Of a DNA stretch of 64,000 bases, positions 31,720 through 41,343 are shown one piece after another. Source of the stretch: Paracoccus shandongensis. Lineage in GTDB: Bacteria; Pseudomonadota; Alphaproteobacteria; Rhodobacterales; Rhodobacteraceae. The translations under genes were made by a program, and so were the position numbers. Where the stretch lies: positions 372,001-436,000 of the forward strand of contig NZ_JAFLRK010000001.1 in the NCBI RefSeq assembly GCF_017315735.1. The letters run 5' to 3'. Every line of letters begins with the position of its first letter. Position 1 is the stretch's first letter. The notes under the pieces were generated by a model. It saw nothing but the letters and a program-made list of their open reading frames with translations, was not told the origin of the DNA and searched no databases.

Positions 31720-31748
31720 CTTGATGCCGGGCGAATTCCACCAAATCT
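31720..31748 (+). promoter_or_regulatory. Possible heat-shock (sigma-32) promoter 2 of clpA
   Basis: CTTGAT (31720-31725) followed after 15 nt by CCAAATCT (31741-31748), resembling the -35 and -10 of RpoH promoters, 77 bp before the clpA start. It lies in the 211-bp gap after gloB, which has no clpS gene. Confidence 0.35.
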
Positions 31749-31824
31749 TAACTGTATCGTGACAGTCTGGGCAGGTGGGTACAAGATATGCCCATACCGC
31801 CAGTCGACTGGACAGGAGACGACC

Positions 31825-34146
31825 GTGCCAAGTTTCTCGACTTCCCTGGAACAGGCCATTCACCAGGCGCTTGCCCTGGCGAACGAACATCGACACGAGC
31901 TTGCCACGCTCGAACACCTGCTGCTGGCCCTGACCGAGGAGACGGACGCGGTCAAGGTGATGCGGGCCTGCAATGTCGACCTGGATGAACTGCGCAAGCT
32001 GCTGATCGACTTCATCGAAGACGATCTTTCGACCCTCATCACCGATGTCGAGGGGTCCGAGGCCGTGCCCACCGCCGCCTTCCAGCGGGTGATCCAGCGC
32101 GCCGCGATCCATGTCCAAAGCTCGGGCCGGCAAGAGGTGACGGGCGCCAACGTGCTGGTCGCGATCTTTGCCGAACGCGAATCCAACGCGGCCTTCTTCC
32201 TGCAGGAAATGGACATGACCCGTTACGACGCGGTCAACTTCATCGCGCATGGCGTGGCGAAGAACCCGTCCTTCAACGAAAATCGCAAGGTCGTGGGGTC
32301 GGACGAACCCGAACAGAAGCAGGCCGAGGCCGCGCCCGAAGCCAAGGACGAAACCGCGCTTGGCAAATACTGCGTGGACCTGAACGCCAAGTCGAAAAAG
32401 GGCGATGTGGATCCCCTGATCGGCCGCGAGGCCGAGGTGGAGCGCGCGATCCAGGTGCTGTGCCGCCGCCGCAAGAACAACCCGCTGCTGGTGGGCGATC
32501 CGGGCGTGGGCAAGACCGCCATCGCCGAAGGGCTGGCGCTGAAGATCACGCGCGGGGAAACCCCGGACGTGCTGGCGGGCGCCACGATCTTCTCGCTCGA
32601 CATGGGCGCGCTGCTGGCGGGCACCCGCTATCGCGGCGATTTCGAGGAACGCCTGAAGGCCGTCGTGAAGGAGTTGGAAAACCACCCCGACGCGATCCTG
32701 TTCATCGACGAGATCCATACGGTGATCGGCGCGGGCGCGACCTCGGGCGGGGCGATGGATGCGTCGAACCTGCTCAAGCCCGCCCTGTCGGGCGGCAAGC
32801 TGCGCTGCATGGGATCCACCACCTACAAGGAGTTCCGGCAGCACTTCGAAAAGGACCGCGCGCTGAGCCGCCGGTTCCAGAAGATCGACGTGAACGAACC
32901 CTCTGTGGCCGACACCATCAAGATCCTGATGGGCCTGAAGCCCAGCTTCGAGAAGCACCACGACCTGCGCTATACCAACGAGGCGATCAAGTCGGCGGTG
33001 GAACTGGCCAGCCGCTATATCAACGACCGCAAGCTGCCCGACAGCGCCATCGACGTGATCGACGAGGCGGGCGCGGCGCAGCACCTGGTCAGCGAAAGCA
33101 AGCGCCGCAAGACGATCAGCCCCAGGGAGATCGAGGCCGTCGTGGCCAAGATCGCCCGCATCCCGCCCAAGAACGTCAGCAAGGACGATGCCGAGGTTCT
33201 GCGCGATCTGGAAGCGACCCTCAAGCGCGTGGTCTTCGGCCAGGACGCGGCGATCACTGCGCTGTCCTCGGCCATCAAGCTGGCGCGGGCGGGCCTGCGC
33301 GAACCGGAAAAGCCCATCGGCAACTATCTGTTCGCCGGGCCGACCGGGGTGGGCAAGACCGAGGTCGCCAAGCAACTGGCCAGCACGCTGGGCGTCGAAC
33401 TGTTGCGCTTCGACATGTCGGAATACATGGAAAAGCACGCGGTGTCCCGCCTGATCGGCGCGCCTCCGGGCTATGTCGGCTTTGACCAGGGCGGGATGCT
33501 GACCGACGGGGTGGACCAGCATCCGCATTGCGTGCTGCTGCTGGACGAGATCGAGAAGGCGCACCCGGATGTCTACAACATCCTGCTGCAGGTGATGGAC
33601 CACGGCAAGCTGACCGACCACAACGGCCGGCAGGTGGATTTCCGCAACGTGATCCTCATCATGACCTCGAACGCGGGCGCGTCCGACATGCAGAAGGCCG
33701 CGATCGGCTTCGGCCGCGACAAGCGCGAGGGCGAGGATACCGCCGCCATCGAGCGGACCTTCACGCCCGAGTTCCGCAACCGGCTGGACGCGATCATCAG
33801 CTTTGCCGCGCTGTCGCGCGACGTGGTGGTCCATGTGGTCGAGAAGTTCGTGCTGCAGTTGGAAGCGCAACTGATGGACCGCAACGTCCATATCGAACTG
33901 ACCCCGGAAGCCGCCGATTGGCTGGCCGAAAAGGGCTATGACGACAAGATGGGCGCCCGTCCCCTTGGCCGCGTGATCCAGGAACACATCAAGAAGCCGC
34001 TGGCCGAGGAACTGCTGTTCGGCCGGCTGACCAAGGGCGGCGTGGTCCGCGTGAAGATCGAGGACGACAAGCCCGTCTTCGACATCACCGGCCCCGACGC
34101 CCCCCGCATCGGCAAGTCCAGGACGCCGCTGCTGACGGCGGATTGA
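31825..34146 (+). CDS. clpA: ATP-dependent Clp protease ATP-binding subunit ClpA
   Basis: AAA+ unfoldase that feeds ClpP. The 773-aa protein has an N domain (ClpN repeats, residues about 1-145), a first AAA+ module with GDPGVGKT and a second with GPTGVGKT, and it ends with the C-terminal AAA lid. I chose a GTG start at 31825 because AGGAG lies 6 nt upstream (31814-31818) and the protein begins PSFSTSLEQAIHQAL as in other ClpA proteins; the open frame before it is not protein-like. The clpS adaptor gene that is often adjacent is missing here. Confidence 0.95.
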   Translation: MPSFSTSLEQAIHQALALANEHRHELATLEHLLLALTEETDAVKVMRACNVDLDELRKLLIDFIEDDLSTLITDVEGSEAVPTAAFQRVIQRAAIHVQSSGRQEVTGANVLVAIFAERESNAAFFLQEMDMTRYDAVNFIAHGVAKNPSFNENRKVVGSDEPEQKQAEAAPEAKDETALGKYCVDLNAKSKKGDVDPLIGREAEVERAIQVLCRRRKNNPLLVGDPGVGKTAIAEGLALKITRGETPDVLAGATIFSLDMGALLAGTRYRGDFEERLKAVVKELENHPDAILFIDEIHTVIGAGATSGGAMDASNLLKPALSGGKLRCMGSTTYKEFRQHFEKDRALSRRFQKIDVNEPSVADTIKILMGLKPSFEKHHDLRYTNEAIKSAVELASRYINDRKLPDSAIDVIDEAGAAQHLVSESKRRKTISPREIEAVVAKIARIPPKNVSKDDAEVLRDLEATLKRVVFGQDAAITALSSAIKLARAGLREPEKPIGNYLFAGPTGVGKTEVAKQLASTLGVELLRFDMSEYMEKHAVSRLIGAPPGYVGFDQGGMLTDGVDQHPHCVLLLDEIEKAHPDVYNILLQVMDHGKLTDHNGRQVDFRNVILIMTSNAGASDMQKAAIGFGRDKREGEDTAAIERTFTPEFRNRLDAIISFAALSRDVVVHVVEKFVLQLEAQLMDRNVHIELTPEAADWLAEKGYDDKMGARPLGRVIQEHIKKPLAEELLFGRLTKGGVVRVKIEDDKPVFDITGPDAPRIGKSRTPLLTAD

Positions 34147-34163
34147 TCTCCACAATAGCCTGG

Positions 34164-34200
34164 AAGCCCCGCCCGACCCTGTCGCGGCGGGGCTTTCCTT
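34164..34200 (+). terminator. Terminator after clpA
   Basis: A perfect 10-bp stem, AAGCCCCGCC (34164-34173) and GGCGGGGCTT (34186-34195), followed by TCCTT, about 18 nt after the clpA stop. Confidence 0.85.
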
Positions 34201-34333
34201 TGCCAGAGCATGGGTTCGTCCTTCCAAGGCCACCCGCAGGCGACCGTCGCCGCGGCGCTTTCGTTGCCGGAGGGGGCGTGCCGAAGGCACAGCGTTTCCG
34301 GCCCCCTCGATGGGGGCGGGAAACGCTTCCCGC

Positions 34334-34978
34334 TCAGCCGGGACGAACCAGCCGCGCCGGAATCAGGCCGCGCAAGGCGTTGCCCATGAACAGGTTCCCC
34401 GCATCCAGGTCGCCGGGCAGAAGCCGCGCCTCCTGGGCCTTGCCTGCGTCAATCAGCGACTGACGCAGCACCCCTGGCAACAGCCCGCAGTCCAGCGGCG
34501 GCGTCAGGAACCGATCCCCCCGCCGCAGGAACAGGCTGGTGATGGTTCCCTCGCAAACCTCGCCGCGCTCGTTCAGCAGGATCGCCTCGTCCACGCCGTC
34601 CGACAGCGCGGCGCGGGCGTGGTCATAGACCGGCCGGTGAGAGGTCTTGATGCGCAGCCAGGGATCGGCGCAGTCCAGCCGCAAGGGCGACAGGACTACC
34701 CGCCAGAAGGCCGGGTTCGGCGGCAGCGGCTGGTGCGTCACGCCGACCGTCCCCGCGCCATCCACCGTCAGCCGCACCCGCAGAACCTGCCCGCGCGGCA
34801 GATCCACCAAGGCGTCCCCGACCGCCGCCCAATCCAGCGGGAATCCCACCGCCGCGCAGTCCCGCCGCAGCCGGTCGCGGTGCAGCGACCACAGTGCGAT
34901 GCGGCCATCCGCCTCGGCCCGCATGGTTTCAAAGACGGTCAGCCCCTCGGGGACAGGTCCAGGAATGCGGCCTTGCAC
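34334..34978 (-). CDS. pabC: Aminodeoxychorismate lyase-type PLP protein
   Basis: Class IV aminotransferase fold (214 aa) that releases pyruvate from 4-amino-4-deoxychorismate to give p-aminobenzoate for folate. The catalytic-lysine region is RIKTSHRPVYDHA, and DEAILLNERGEVCEGTITSLFL is the PLP-phosphate-binding signature. The GTG at 34978 is preferred over the ATG at 34993 because GGAGG (34986-34990) is 7 nt upstream. The gene overlaps pabB by 40 bp, implying coupled synthesis of the two enzymes. Confidence 0.87.
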   Translation of the reverse strand: MQGRIPGPVPEGLTVFETMRAEADGRIALWSLHRDRLRRDCAAVGFPLDWAAVGDALVDLPRGQVLRVRLTVDGAGTVGVTHQPLPPNPAFWRVVLSPLRLDCADPWLRIKTSHRPVYDHARAALSDGVDEAILLNERGEVCEGTITSLFLRRGDRFLTPPLDCGLLPGVLRQSLIDAGKAQEARLLPGDLDAGNLFMGNALRGLIPARLVRPG

Positions 34979-36057
34979 AGTGCTTCCTCCCATTCCGATC
35001 CGGCGCGGCTGTCATGGGTGATGCCGCCGCCGACGTTCAGCCTCAGCCGCCCCGGCGCGACCATGACCGGTGACCGGATGGCGACCGAAAACCGCATCGG
35101 CCCCGCCGGATCCGCCCAGCCGATGGCGCCGCAATAAACGCCGCGGGCCGCCCCCTCCAGTTCGGCAATGATCTCCATGGCGCGGATCTTGGGCGCGCCG
35201 GTGATCGAGCCGCAGGGAAACAGCGCGCGCAGGATATCGGTCAGGCGCGTGCCGGGGACAAGCCGCCCCTCGACGGTCGAGGTCATCTGGTGAACCGTCG
35301 CATAGGCCTCGACCCCGAACAGGCGCGGCACGCGGACAGAGCCCGGCTGGCAGACATGGCTGATATCGTTGCGCAGCAGATCCACGATCATCAGGTTCTC
35401 GGCGCGGTCCTTGGGGGATGCGGCCAGCATCGCCGCCGCTGCCGCATCCGCCGCCGGATCCGCCCCGCGCGGGGCGGTGCCCTTCATGGGCCGCGTCTCG
35501 ATCCGGCCGGTTTCATCGACCGCGAAGAACAGTTCCGGGCTGCGCGACAGCACGACCGGGCCGCCCAGGGCGACAAAGGCCCCCTCGCCCACCGGCTGCC
35601 GCGCGGCCAGGGCGGCATAGATCGCCAGCGGATCGCCCGCGACATCGGCCTCCATCGGGAAGGTCAGGTTGATCTGGTAGGTATCGCCCGCCAGGATATA
35701 GCGGTGGACCGCCGCGATTGCCCGGTCATAGCGGTCGCGTGTCCACAGCGGACGCGCCGGGCCGATGACGGCACCCGCCGGATCGGGCAAGGGCGGCGCG
35801 GGACGGGGCGCGTCGAAGACGCCCATCAGGATCAGAGGCACATCGCGCGCGCCGGGCATCAGCCGCCGCAAGCGCGGCGCCAGCGCATGGCCCAGTTCAT
35901 AGGACAGAGAACCCGCAAGCCAATGGCCCGCCGCACGGGCGGCCTCGGTCCGCGCCAGGGCCTGCTCGACCTCGTCGGGGCCGTCGGCGCGGATCAGGTC
36001 CAGCGGGTCCGCGAACAGGGTGCCGCCGGGCAGCGGCCCCGTGTCGAAGCGGATCAC
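34939..36057 (-). CDS. pabB: Aminodeoxychorismate synthase component I
   Basis: Converts chorismate and ammonia to aminodeoxychorismate. The 372-aa chorismate-binding protein contains RPMKGTAPRG (the PIKGT-type catalytic lysine motif), ENLMIVDLLRNDIS, and the PCGSITGAPK loop near the C terminus. The N-terminal part is short for the family. The start overlaps the mfd stop (ATGA), and its end overlaps pabC. The glutaminase component is not in the window. Confidence 0.93.
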   Translation of the reverse strand: MIRFDTGPLPGGTLFADPLDLIRADGPDEVEQALARTEAARAAGHWLAGSLSYELGHALAPRLRRLMPGARDVPLILMGVFDAPRPAPPLPDPAGAVIGPARPLWTRDRYDRAIAAVHRYILAGDTYQINLTFPMEADVAGDPLAIYAALAARQPVGEGAFVALGGPVVLSRSPELFFAVDETGRIETRPMKGTAPRGADPAADAAAAAMLAASPKDRAENLMIVDLLRNDISHVCQPGSVRVPRLFGVEAYATVHQMTSTVEGRLVPGTRLTDILRALFPCGSITGAPKIRAMEIIAELEGAARGVYCGAIGWADPAGPMRFSVAIRSPVMVAPGRLRLNVGGGITHDSRAGSEWEEALCKAAFLDLSPRG

Positions 36058-39000
36058 TTCGCGGCCTTGGCCTTGGCCGCAAGGTCGCGGGCGATGGCGA
36101 AGGCGCCCTTGATGCGGTCGGCGTCGGATTTCCAGTCGTCTGCCACGAAGATCTTGTTGCCGGTGATCTTGGCCCGCGCGCGGTTGTCGGTCATGAATTC
36201 GACCAGACCGGCGGGGTTCGGGAACTTGTCCATGTGGAACTGGACCGTCGCGCCCTTCGGCCCCGCGTCCAGGCGCGAGATGTTGGCCCGCTTGGCCATC
36301 GCCTTGATGCGGATCACCAGCAGAAGCGTGTTCACCTCTCGCGGCAGGGGGCCGAAGCGGTCGATCAGTTCGGCGGCGAAACCCTCAAGCTCGACCTTGG
36401 TGGTCAGGCCGGAGAGGCGGCGATAAAGGCCAAGGCGCACGTCCAGGTCTGGGATATAGCTTTCCGGGATCGTGACGGGCACGCCCAGGTTCAGTTGCGG
36501 CGCCCATTCGTCCTCGGGCGTGCCCTCGATCTCGCCCGATTTCAACTTGGCGATGGTTTCCTCCAGCATCTGCTGGTAAAGCTCGAAGCCGACCTCCTTG
36601 ATATGGCCCGACTGCTCCTCGCCCAGCAGGTTGCCGGCGCCGCGCAGGTCCAGGTCCTGGCTGGCAAGGTTGAAGCCCGCGCCAAGGCCGTCGATGGACC
36701 CCAGGAACTTCAGCCGCCGCATGGCCTGCGGGGTCAGCGGCTGGCGCGGTTTCGTTGTCAGATAGCAATAGGCCCGCGTCTTGGACCGGCCCACCCTGCC
36801 CCGGATCTGGTACAGCTGCGCAAGACCGAACATGTCGGCGCGCCAGACGATCATGGTGTTGGCGGTGGGGATGTCGAGGCCGCTTTCCACGATGGTCGTC
36901 GCCAGCAGCACGTCGTGGCTGCCGTCGTAGAAGGCGTTCATGCGGCTGTCCAGATCGCCCGCAGCAAGCTGGCCATGGGCGACCAGGTAGTTCAGTTCTG
37001 GCATGTTCTCCTTCAGCCAATGCTCGACATCGGGCAGGTCGGACAGGCGCGGGACCACAAAGAAGCTTTGGCCGCCGCGGTATTTCTCGCGCAGCAGGGC
37101 TTCGCGGATGGTCACGCTGTCGAACTCGGACACATAGGTGCGGATCGACAGGCGGTCCACCGGCGGCGTGCCGATCACCGACAGGTCGCGCACGCCGGTC
37201 AGCGACAGTTGCAGCGTGCGCGGGATCGGCGTCGCGGTCAGCGTCAGGACGTGGATGTCCGACCGCAACTCCTTGAGCCGTTCCTTGTGGGCGACGCCGA
37301 AATGCTGTTCCTCGTCGATGATCAGCAGGCCCAGGTTCTTGAAGCGCACGCCCTTGGCCAGCACCGCATGGGTGCCGACCACGATATCGACCGAGCCGTC
37401 GGACAGCCCTTCGCGCGTCTTGGCCGCGTCTTTGGCCGACACGAAGCGCGACAAGGGGCGCACGCAGATCGCCGTGCCGCGAAAGCGTTCGGCGAAGGTC
37501 TTGAAATGCTGGCGCGCCAGCAGCGTGGTCGGCGCGACCACCGCGACCTGCATCCCCCGGCTGGCGGCGATGAAGGCCGCGCGCATGGCGACCTCGGTCT
37601 TGCCAAAGCCCACGTCGCCCACGATCAGCCGGTCCATGGGACGGCCCGCCGCCAGATCCTCGGTCACGTCGTCGATGGCGGAAAGCTGGTCCTCGGTTTC
37701 GCTGTAGGGGAAGCGGGCGGCGAAGGCCTGCCAGTCGTGATCCTCGGGTTCCAGCACGGGGGCGGCGCGCAGCAGGCGTTCGGCGGCCACCCGCATCAGC
37801 TTGTCCGCGATCAGCTTGATGCGCTCCTTGAGCCGCGCCTTCCGCGCCTGCCAGGCGCCGCCGCCCAGACGGTCCAGCAGCCCTTCCTCGTGCCCATAGC
37901 GGGACAGCAGTTCGATATTCTCGACCGGCAGATAGAGCCGGTCGCCGCCCGCATATTCCAGCGCCACGCAGTCGTGCGGGACGCCTGCGGCCTTGATCGT
38001 CTCAAGCCCCGTGTAGCGGCCGATGCCGTGTTCGACATGGACGACCAGATCGCCCGGCGTCAGGCTGGTGGTGTCCTTCAGGAAGTTGTCGGCCTTGCGG
38101 CGCTTCTTCGCGCCCCGGATCAGCCGGTCGCCCAGCACGTCCTGTTCGGAAATCACCGCCAGCTTGCCCAAGGCCTGCCCGTCGGCCACGAAGCCTTCGT
38201 CCAGCGGCCAGACGGCCAGACCCACGCTGCCCGGCGTGTCGGACAGGTTGCGGATGTCGGCGATGGGCTTGGCGCCCGCCAGGCCTTCATCGGCCAGCAG
38301 CCCCGACAGGCGTTCCCGCGCCCCGTCCGAGAAGCTGGCGACGATCACCCGGTGATCCCTGGAAAGCGCCTTCACATGATCGGCAAGGGCCTTGAACAGG
38401 TTGACGCTTTCGGCCTGTCGTTCGGGCGCGAAGTTGCGGCCTACGCGCCCGCCCGCGTCCAGCACCCCCGGCCCCGGGGGCTGCGGCAGGACCGACAGGC
38501 GCAGCACCCGATGCGCGGCCAGCCAGGACGCCCATTCGCCTTCGGTCGGGAACATCGCGTCGGGCGGCACGGGCTTATAAACCGTGTCGCTGCGGCCCTT
38601 GGCGGCCATCGCGGCCTTTCGCGCCCCGAACTGTTCGTTGATCATGCCGCGCCGGGCGTCGATCACCTGCCCCACATGGTCGTCCAGAACCACGGACGCG
38701 CCGGGCAGATAGTCGAACAGGCTTTCCATCCGGTCGTGGAACCAGGGCAGCCAGTGTTCCATCCCTGCCGTCTTGCGGCCCGCGCTGACGCTTTCATAAA
38801 GCGGATCGTTGGTGCCGCCGCCGTATTCCGTGCGGTAGTTCTGCCGGAACCGGGTGATGGCGTCCTCGTCCAGGATCACCTCGGACATCGGCGCAAGCTC
38901 GATCCGCGACAGCTTTTCGGTGGTGCGCTGCGTTTCCGCGTCAAACCGGCGCGCGCCGTCCAGCACGTCGCCGAACAGGTCCAGCCGCACCGGGCCGGAT

Positions 39001-39500
39001 TCGCCCGGCGGGAAGATGTCGATGATCCCGCCGCGCACGGCATAGTCGCCGGGTTCGGTCACGGTGGGCGATTGCGCAAACCCCATGCGGACCAGGAAAT
39101 CGCGCAGCGCGCCTTCGTCGATGCGGTCGCCCACGCGGGCGATGAAGCTGGCGTTTTGGACCACCGCGCGCGCGGGCACCCGTTGCAGCACCGCGTTCAG
39201 CGTGGTCAGCAGCACGAAGGGCCCCTTGACCGCCCCCTGCGCCAGTCCGGCCAGCGTCGCCATCCGCGCCGCCTGGATGTCGGGCGAGGGCGAGACGCGG
39301 TCATAGGGCGTCGTGTCCCAGGCCGGGAAATCCAGCACCGCAAGGTCGGGCGCGAGGAAGGCCAGCGCCGCGCGCATGGCGGCCATGCGGCGGTCGTCGC
39401 GGGCGATGTGGATGACGGGCGCGCCGCGCGCGGCCTCGCGCGCGATCAGGGCGGCGTCATAGCCTTCGGGCGCGCCGGAAAGGATCAGGTGTTCGGCCAT
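36054..39500 (-). CDS. mfd: Transcription-repair coupling factor
   Basis: DNA translocase that removes stalled RNA polymerase and recruits UvrA. The 1148-aa protein has the UvrB-like N-terminal part, the RNA-polymerase-interacting domain (LTPGDLVVHVEHGIGRYTGLE), the helicase with Walker A GDVGFGKTE and DEEQH box, and the C-terminal TRCF domain. Length is normal for the family. Its stop overlaps pabB. A very long open frame on the opposite strand is only the GC-rich shadow. Confidence 0.98.
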   Translation of the reverse strand: MAEHLILSGAPEGYDAALIAREAARGAPVIHIARDDRRMAAMRAALAFLAPDLAVLDFPAWDTTPYDRVSPSPDIQAARMATLAGLAQGAVKGPFVLLTTLNAVLQRVPARAVVQNASFIARVGDRIDEGALRDFLVRMGFAQSPTVTEPGDYAVRGGIIDIFPPGESGPVRLDLFGDVLDGARRFDAETQRTTEKLSRIELAPMSEVILDEDAITRFRQNYRTEYGGGTNDPLYESVSAGRKTAGMEHWLPWFHDRMESLFDYLPGASVVLDDHVGQVIDARRGMINEQFGARKAAMAAKGRSDTVYKPVPPDAMFPTEGEWASWLAAHRVLRLSVLPQPPGPGVLDAGGRVGRNFAPERQAESVNLFKALADHVKALSRDHRVIVASFSDGARERLSGLLADEGLAGAKPIADIRNLSDTPGSVGLAVWPLDEGFVADGQALGKLAVISEQDVLGDRLIRGAKKRRKADNFLKDTTSLTPGDLVVHVEHGIGRYTGLETIKAAGVPHDCVALEYAGGDRLYLPVENIELLSRYGHEEGLLDRLGGGAWQARKARLKERIKLIADKLMRVAAERLLRAAPVLEPEDHDWQAFAARFPYSETEDQLSAIDDVTEDLAAGRPMDRLIVGDVGFGKTEVAMRAAFIAASRGMQVAVVAPTTLLARQHFKTFAERFRGTAICVRPLSRFVSAKDAAKTREGLSDGSVDIVVGTHAVLAKGVRFKNLGLLIIDEEQHFGVAHKERLKELRSDIHVLTLTATPIPRTLQLSLTGVRDLSVIGTPPVDRLSIRTYVSEFDSVTIREALLREKYRGGQSFFVVPRLSDLPDVEHWLKENMPELNYLVAHGQLAAGDLDSRMNAFYDGSHDVLLATTIVESGLDIPTANTMIVWRADMFGLAQLYQIRGRVGRSKTRAYCYLTTKPRQPLTPQAMRRLKFLGSIDGLGAGFNLASQDLDLRGAGNLLGEEQSGHIKEVGFELYQQMLEETIAKLKSGEIEGTPEDEWAPQLNLGVPVTIPESYIPDLDVRLGLYRRLSGLTTKVELEGFAAELIDRFGPLPREVNTLLLVIRIKAMAKRANISRLDAGPKGATVQFHMDKFPNPAGLVEFMTDNRARAKITGNKIFVADDWKSDADRIKGAFAIARDLAAKAKAAK

Positions 39501-39536
39501 GGGGGTGAGGTAAAGCGCGGGGCGGCGGAGTCAAGG

Positions 39537-40109
39537 TCAGAAGCCATAGGGATGGAACACCGACCACAGCGCCCCCCACAGCGCGGTGACGGCCACCGCC
39601 GCCATGGACAGGGCCGTGACCAGCCGCCGGTGGATCACCATGCGCCGCACCGCCTCGGCCGCGGCTTCGGGGATCGGGCGCGCGCCCTGTTCGGCCGCCT
39701 CCAGAAGCGGCATCAGGCGGCGCGCCAGGGACACGCGCATCCAGAACAGGATCGCCAGGGGCAGCAGCAGCAGGAAGGACGCCAGCGCCAGTTCCAGGTC
39801 ATAGCCGATGCCCATGATCGCCAGCGAGGTCAGCGCAAATCCCGTCAGCCCCAGGAAGACCGCCCCCTCGGGCGCGCTGAGCCGCCAGCGGGGCAGCACC
39901 AGCGACAGCCAGTCCAGCAGGTGCAGCACGGTCGGGGAATCGCCCTTGTCCGCCTGCACGGCCATGCGGGCACGGCCGACGATTTCCGCCGGGACGCCGA
40001 TCACGCTGCGCCCGGTCAGGGACCAGGTGCCGATCACCACGAGCCAGTACCAGATCGTGCCAAAAGACCGGCTGTCCAGAAAGCCGATCAGGCTGTCGAA
40101 TTGAGGCAC
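39537..40109 (-). CDS. Multi-pass membrane protein, unknown
   Basis: A 190-aa protein with about four transmembrane segments (residues about 15-35, 80-95, 105-125 and 160-185). The start is GTG at 40109, with AAGGAA about 7 nt upstream. It resembles a Rhodobacterales family often labelled component of SufBCD complex, but no suf genes are here, so I do not adopt that role. Located between mfd and hemB, divergent from hemB. Confidence 0.7.
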   Translation of the reverse strand: MPQFDSLIGFLDSRSFGTIWYWLVVIGTWSLTGRSVIGVPAEIVGRARMAVQADKGDSPTVLHLLDWLSLVLPRWRLSAPEGAVFLGLTGFALTSLAIMGIGYDLELALASFLLLLPLAILFWMRVSLARRLMPLLEAAEQGARPIPEAAAEAVRRMVIHRRLVTALSMAAVAVTALWGALWSVFHPYGF

Positions 40110-40192
40110 GCGGGCTTCCTTGTCCTTGGTCGCGGGCGACCTTAGAACGGCTGTTGCCGAAGGAAAAGCCGTTCCGGAAAAGGAAGCCCGCC

Positions 40193-41200
40193 ATGCCCAC
40201 GCCGATCATCGCCCCCTTCCCCGCATCCCGCCTGCGCCGCTTGCGCCGCACGCCCGCGATCCGCGCCATGGTGTCGGAATGCGACATGACGCCCGCAAAC
40301 CTGATCTGGCCGATCTTCGTGACCGAGGTTCCGGGGGCCGAGGGCGAGATCGCCTCCATGCCCGGCGTCGAACGGCTGACGCTGGACGGCGCGCGCCGCG
40401 CGGCGGAACGGGCGGCGGCGCTGAACATCCCGGCCATCTGCATCTTTCCCCATTCGGACCAGGATCTCAGGACGGAAACCTGCGAGCGTGCCTGGGATCC
40501 CGACAATATCGGCAACCAGGCCATCCGCGCCGTCAAGGAAACCGTGCCCGAACTGGCGGTTATGACCGACATCGCGCTCGATCCCTATAACGCCAACGGC
40601 CATGACGGCATCGTCGTGAACGGAGAGATCCTGAACGACGAAACGGTCGAGGCGCTGGTGCGCATGGCCCTGGTCCAGGCGGAAAGCGGGGCCGACATCC
40701 TGGGGCCCAGCGACATGATGGACGGGCGCATCGGCGCGCTGCGGGGCGCGCTGGAAGCGGCGGGGCACAAGCACACGGCGATCCTGTCCTATGCGGCCAA
40801 GTTCGCGTCCAGCTTCTATGGCCCGTTCCGGGACGCGGTGGGCGCATCCGGGCGGCTGGTGGGCGACAAGAAGACCTATCAGGTCAACCCCGCGAACCGG
40901 GGCGAGGCGATCCGCTGCGTGGCCCGCGACCTGGCCGAGGGCGCGGACATGGTGATGGTGAAACCCGGCCTGCCCTATCTGGACATCTGCCGCGCCGTGA
41001 AGGACCAGTTCGGCGCGCCGACCTTCGCCTATCAGGTCAGCGGCGAATACGCGATGCTGGAGGGCGCGATCCGCAACGGCTGGCTGTCGCGTGATGCGAT
41101 GTTCGAAAGCCTCCTGTGCTTCCGCCGGGCGGGTTGCGACGGGATCCTCACCTATTTCGCGCCGCAGGTCGCCGAGGCTATTCAAAGACGACATGGATAA
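40193..41200 (+). CDS. hemB: Porphobilinogen synthase (ALA dehydratase)
   Basis: Condenses two 5-aminolevulinate molecules to porphobilinogen in tetrapyrrole synthesis. The 335-aa enzyme has the two active-site lysines in YAAKFASSFYGP and MVKPGLPYLDI. The metal site reads TDIALDPYNANGHDG, with Asp where zinc enzymes have Cys, so it is of the magnesium/potassium type. AGGAA precedes the ATG at 40193; the frame is open upstream to 40154. Confidence 0.96.
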   Translation: MPTPIIAPFPASRLRRLRRTPAIRAMVSECDMTPANLIWPIFVTEVPGAEGEIASMPGVERLTLDGARRAAERAAALNIPAICIFPHSDQDLRTETCERAWDPDNIGNQAIRAVKETVPELAVMTDIALDPYNANGHDGIVVNGEILNDETVEALVRMALVQAESGADILGPSDMMDGRIGALRGALEAAGHKHTAILSYAAKFASSFYGPFRDAVGASGRLVGDKKTYQVNPANRGEAIRCVARDLAEGADMVMVKPGLPYLDICRAVKDQFGAPTFAYQVSGEYAMLEGAIRNGWLSRDAMFESLLCFRRAGCDGILTYFAPQVAEAIQRRHG

Positions 41201-41343
41201 TCGGCCATATAAACTAAAGGTAGAAAAATATCCCAATCAATCGCCCAAGACTTATCTGCTAATTACTTTTTAGTAAATATAAGTTGATTTTCAAGTTATT
41301 ATGGTTCTAAATCGGTAGAGACGTTGTTTAAGGGGTAACGGAA
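41201..41343. other. AT-rich intergenic region upstream of the VPxxA-CTERM gene
   Basis: This 143-bp stretch is far richer in A and T than its surroundings. A weak promoter-like pair, TTGATT (41284-41289) and TCTAAA (41306-41311) at 16-nt spacing, could drive the following gene. A purine-rich AAGGGG lies before the ATG. Confidence 0.4.

Noticed and set aside
36234..40145. Very long open frame antisense to mfd
   Set aside because: Composition is the mirror of the mfd codon bias in GC-rich DNA; mfd itself has full domain support.
40193..41200. Zinc-type porphobilinogen synthase
   Set aside because: The metal loop has aspartates in place of the cysteine ligands, so it is the Mg/K type.
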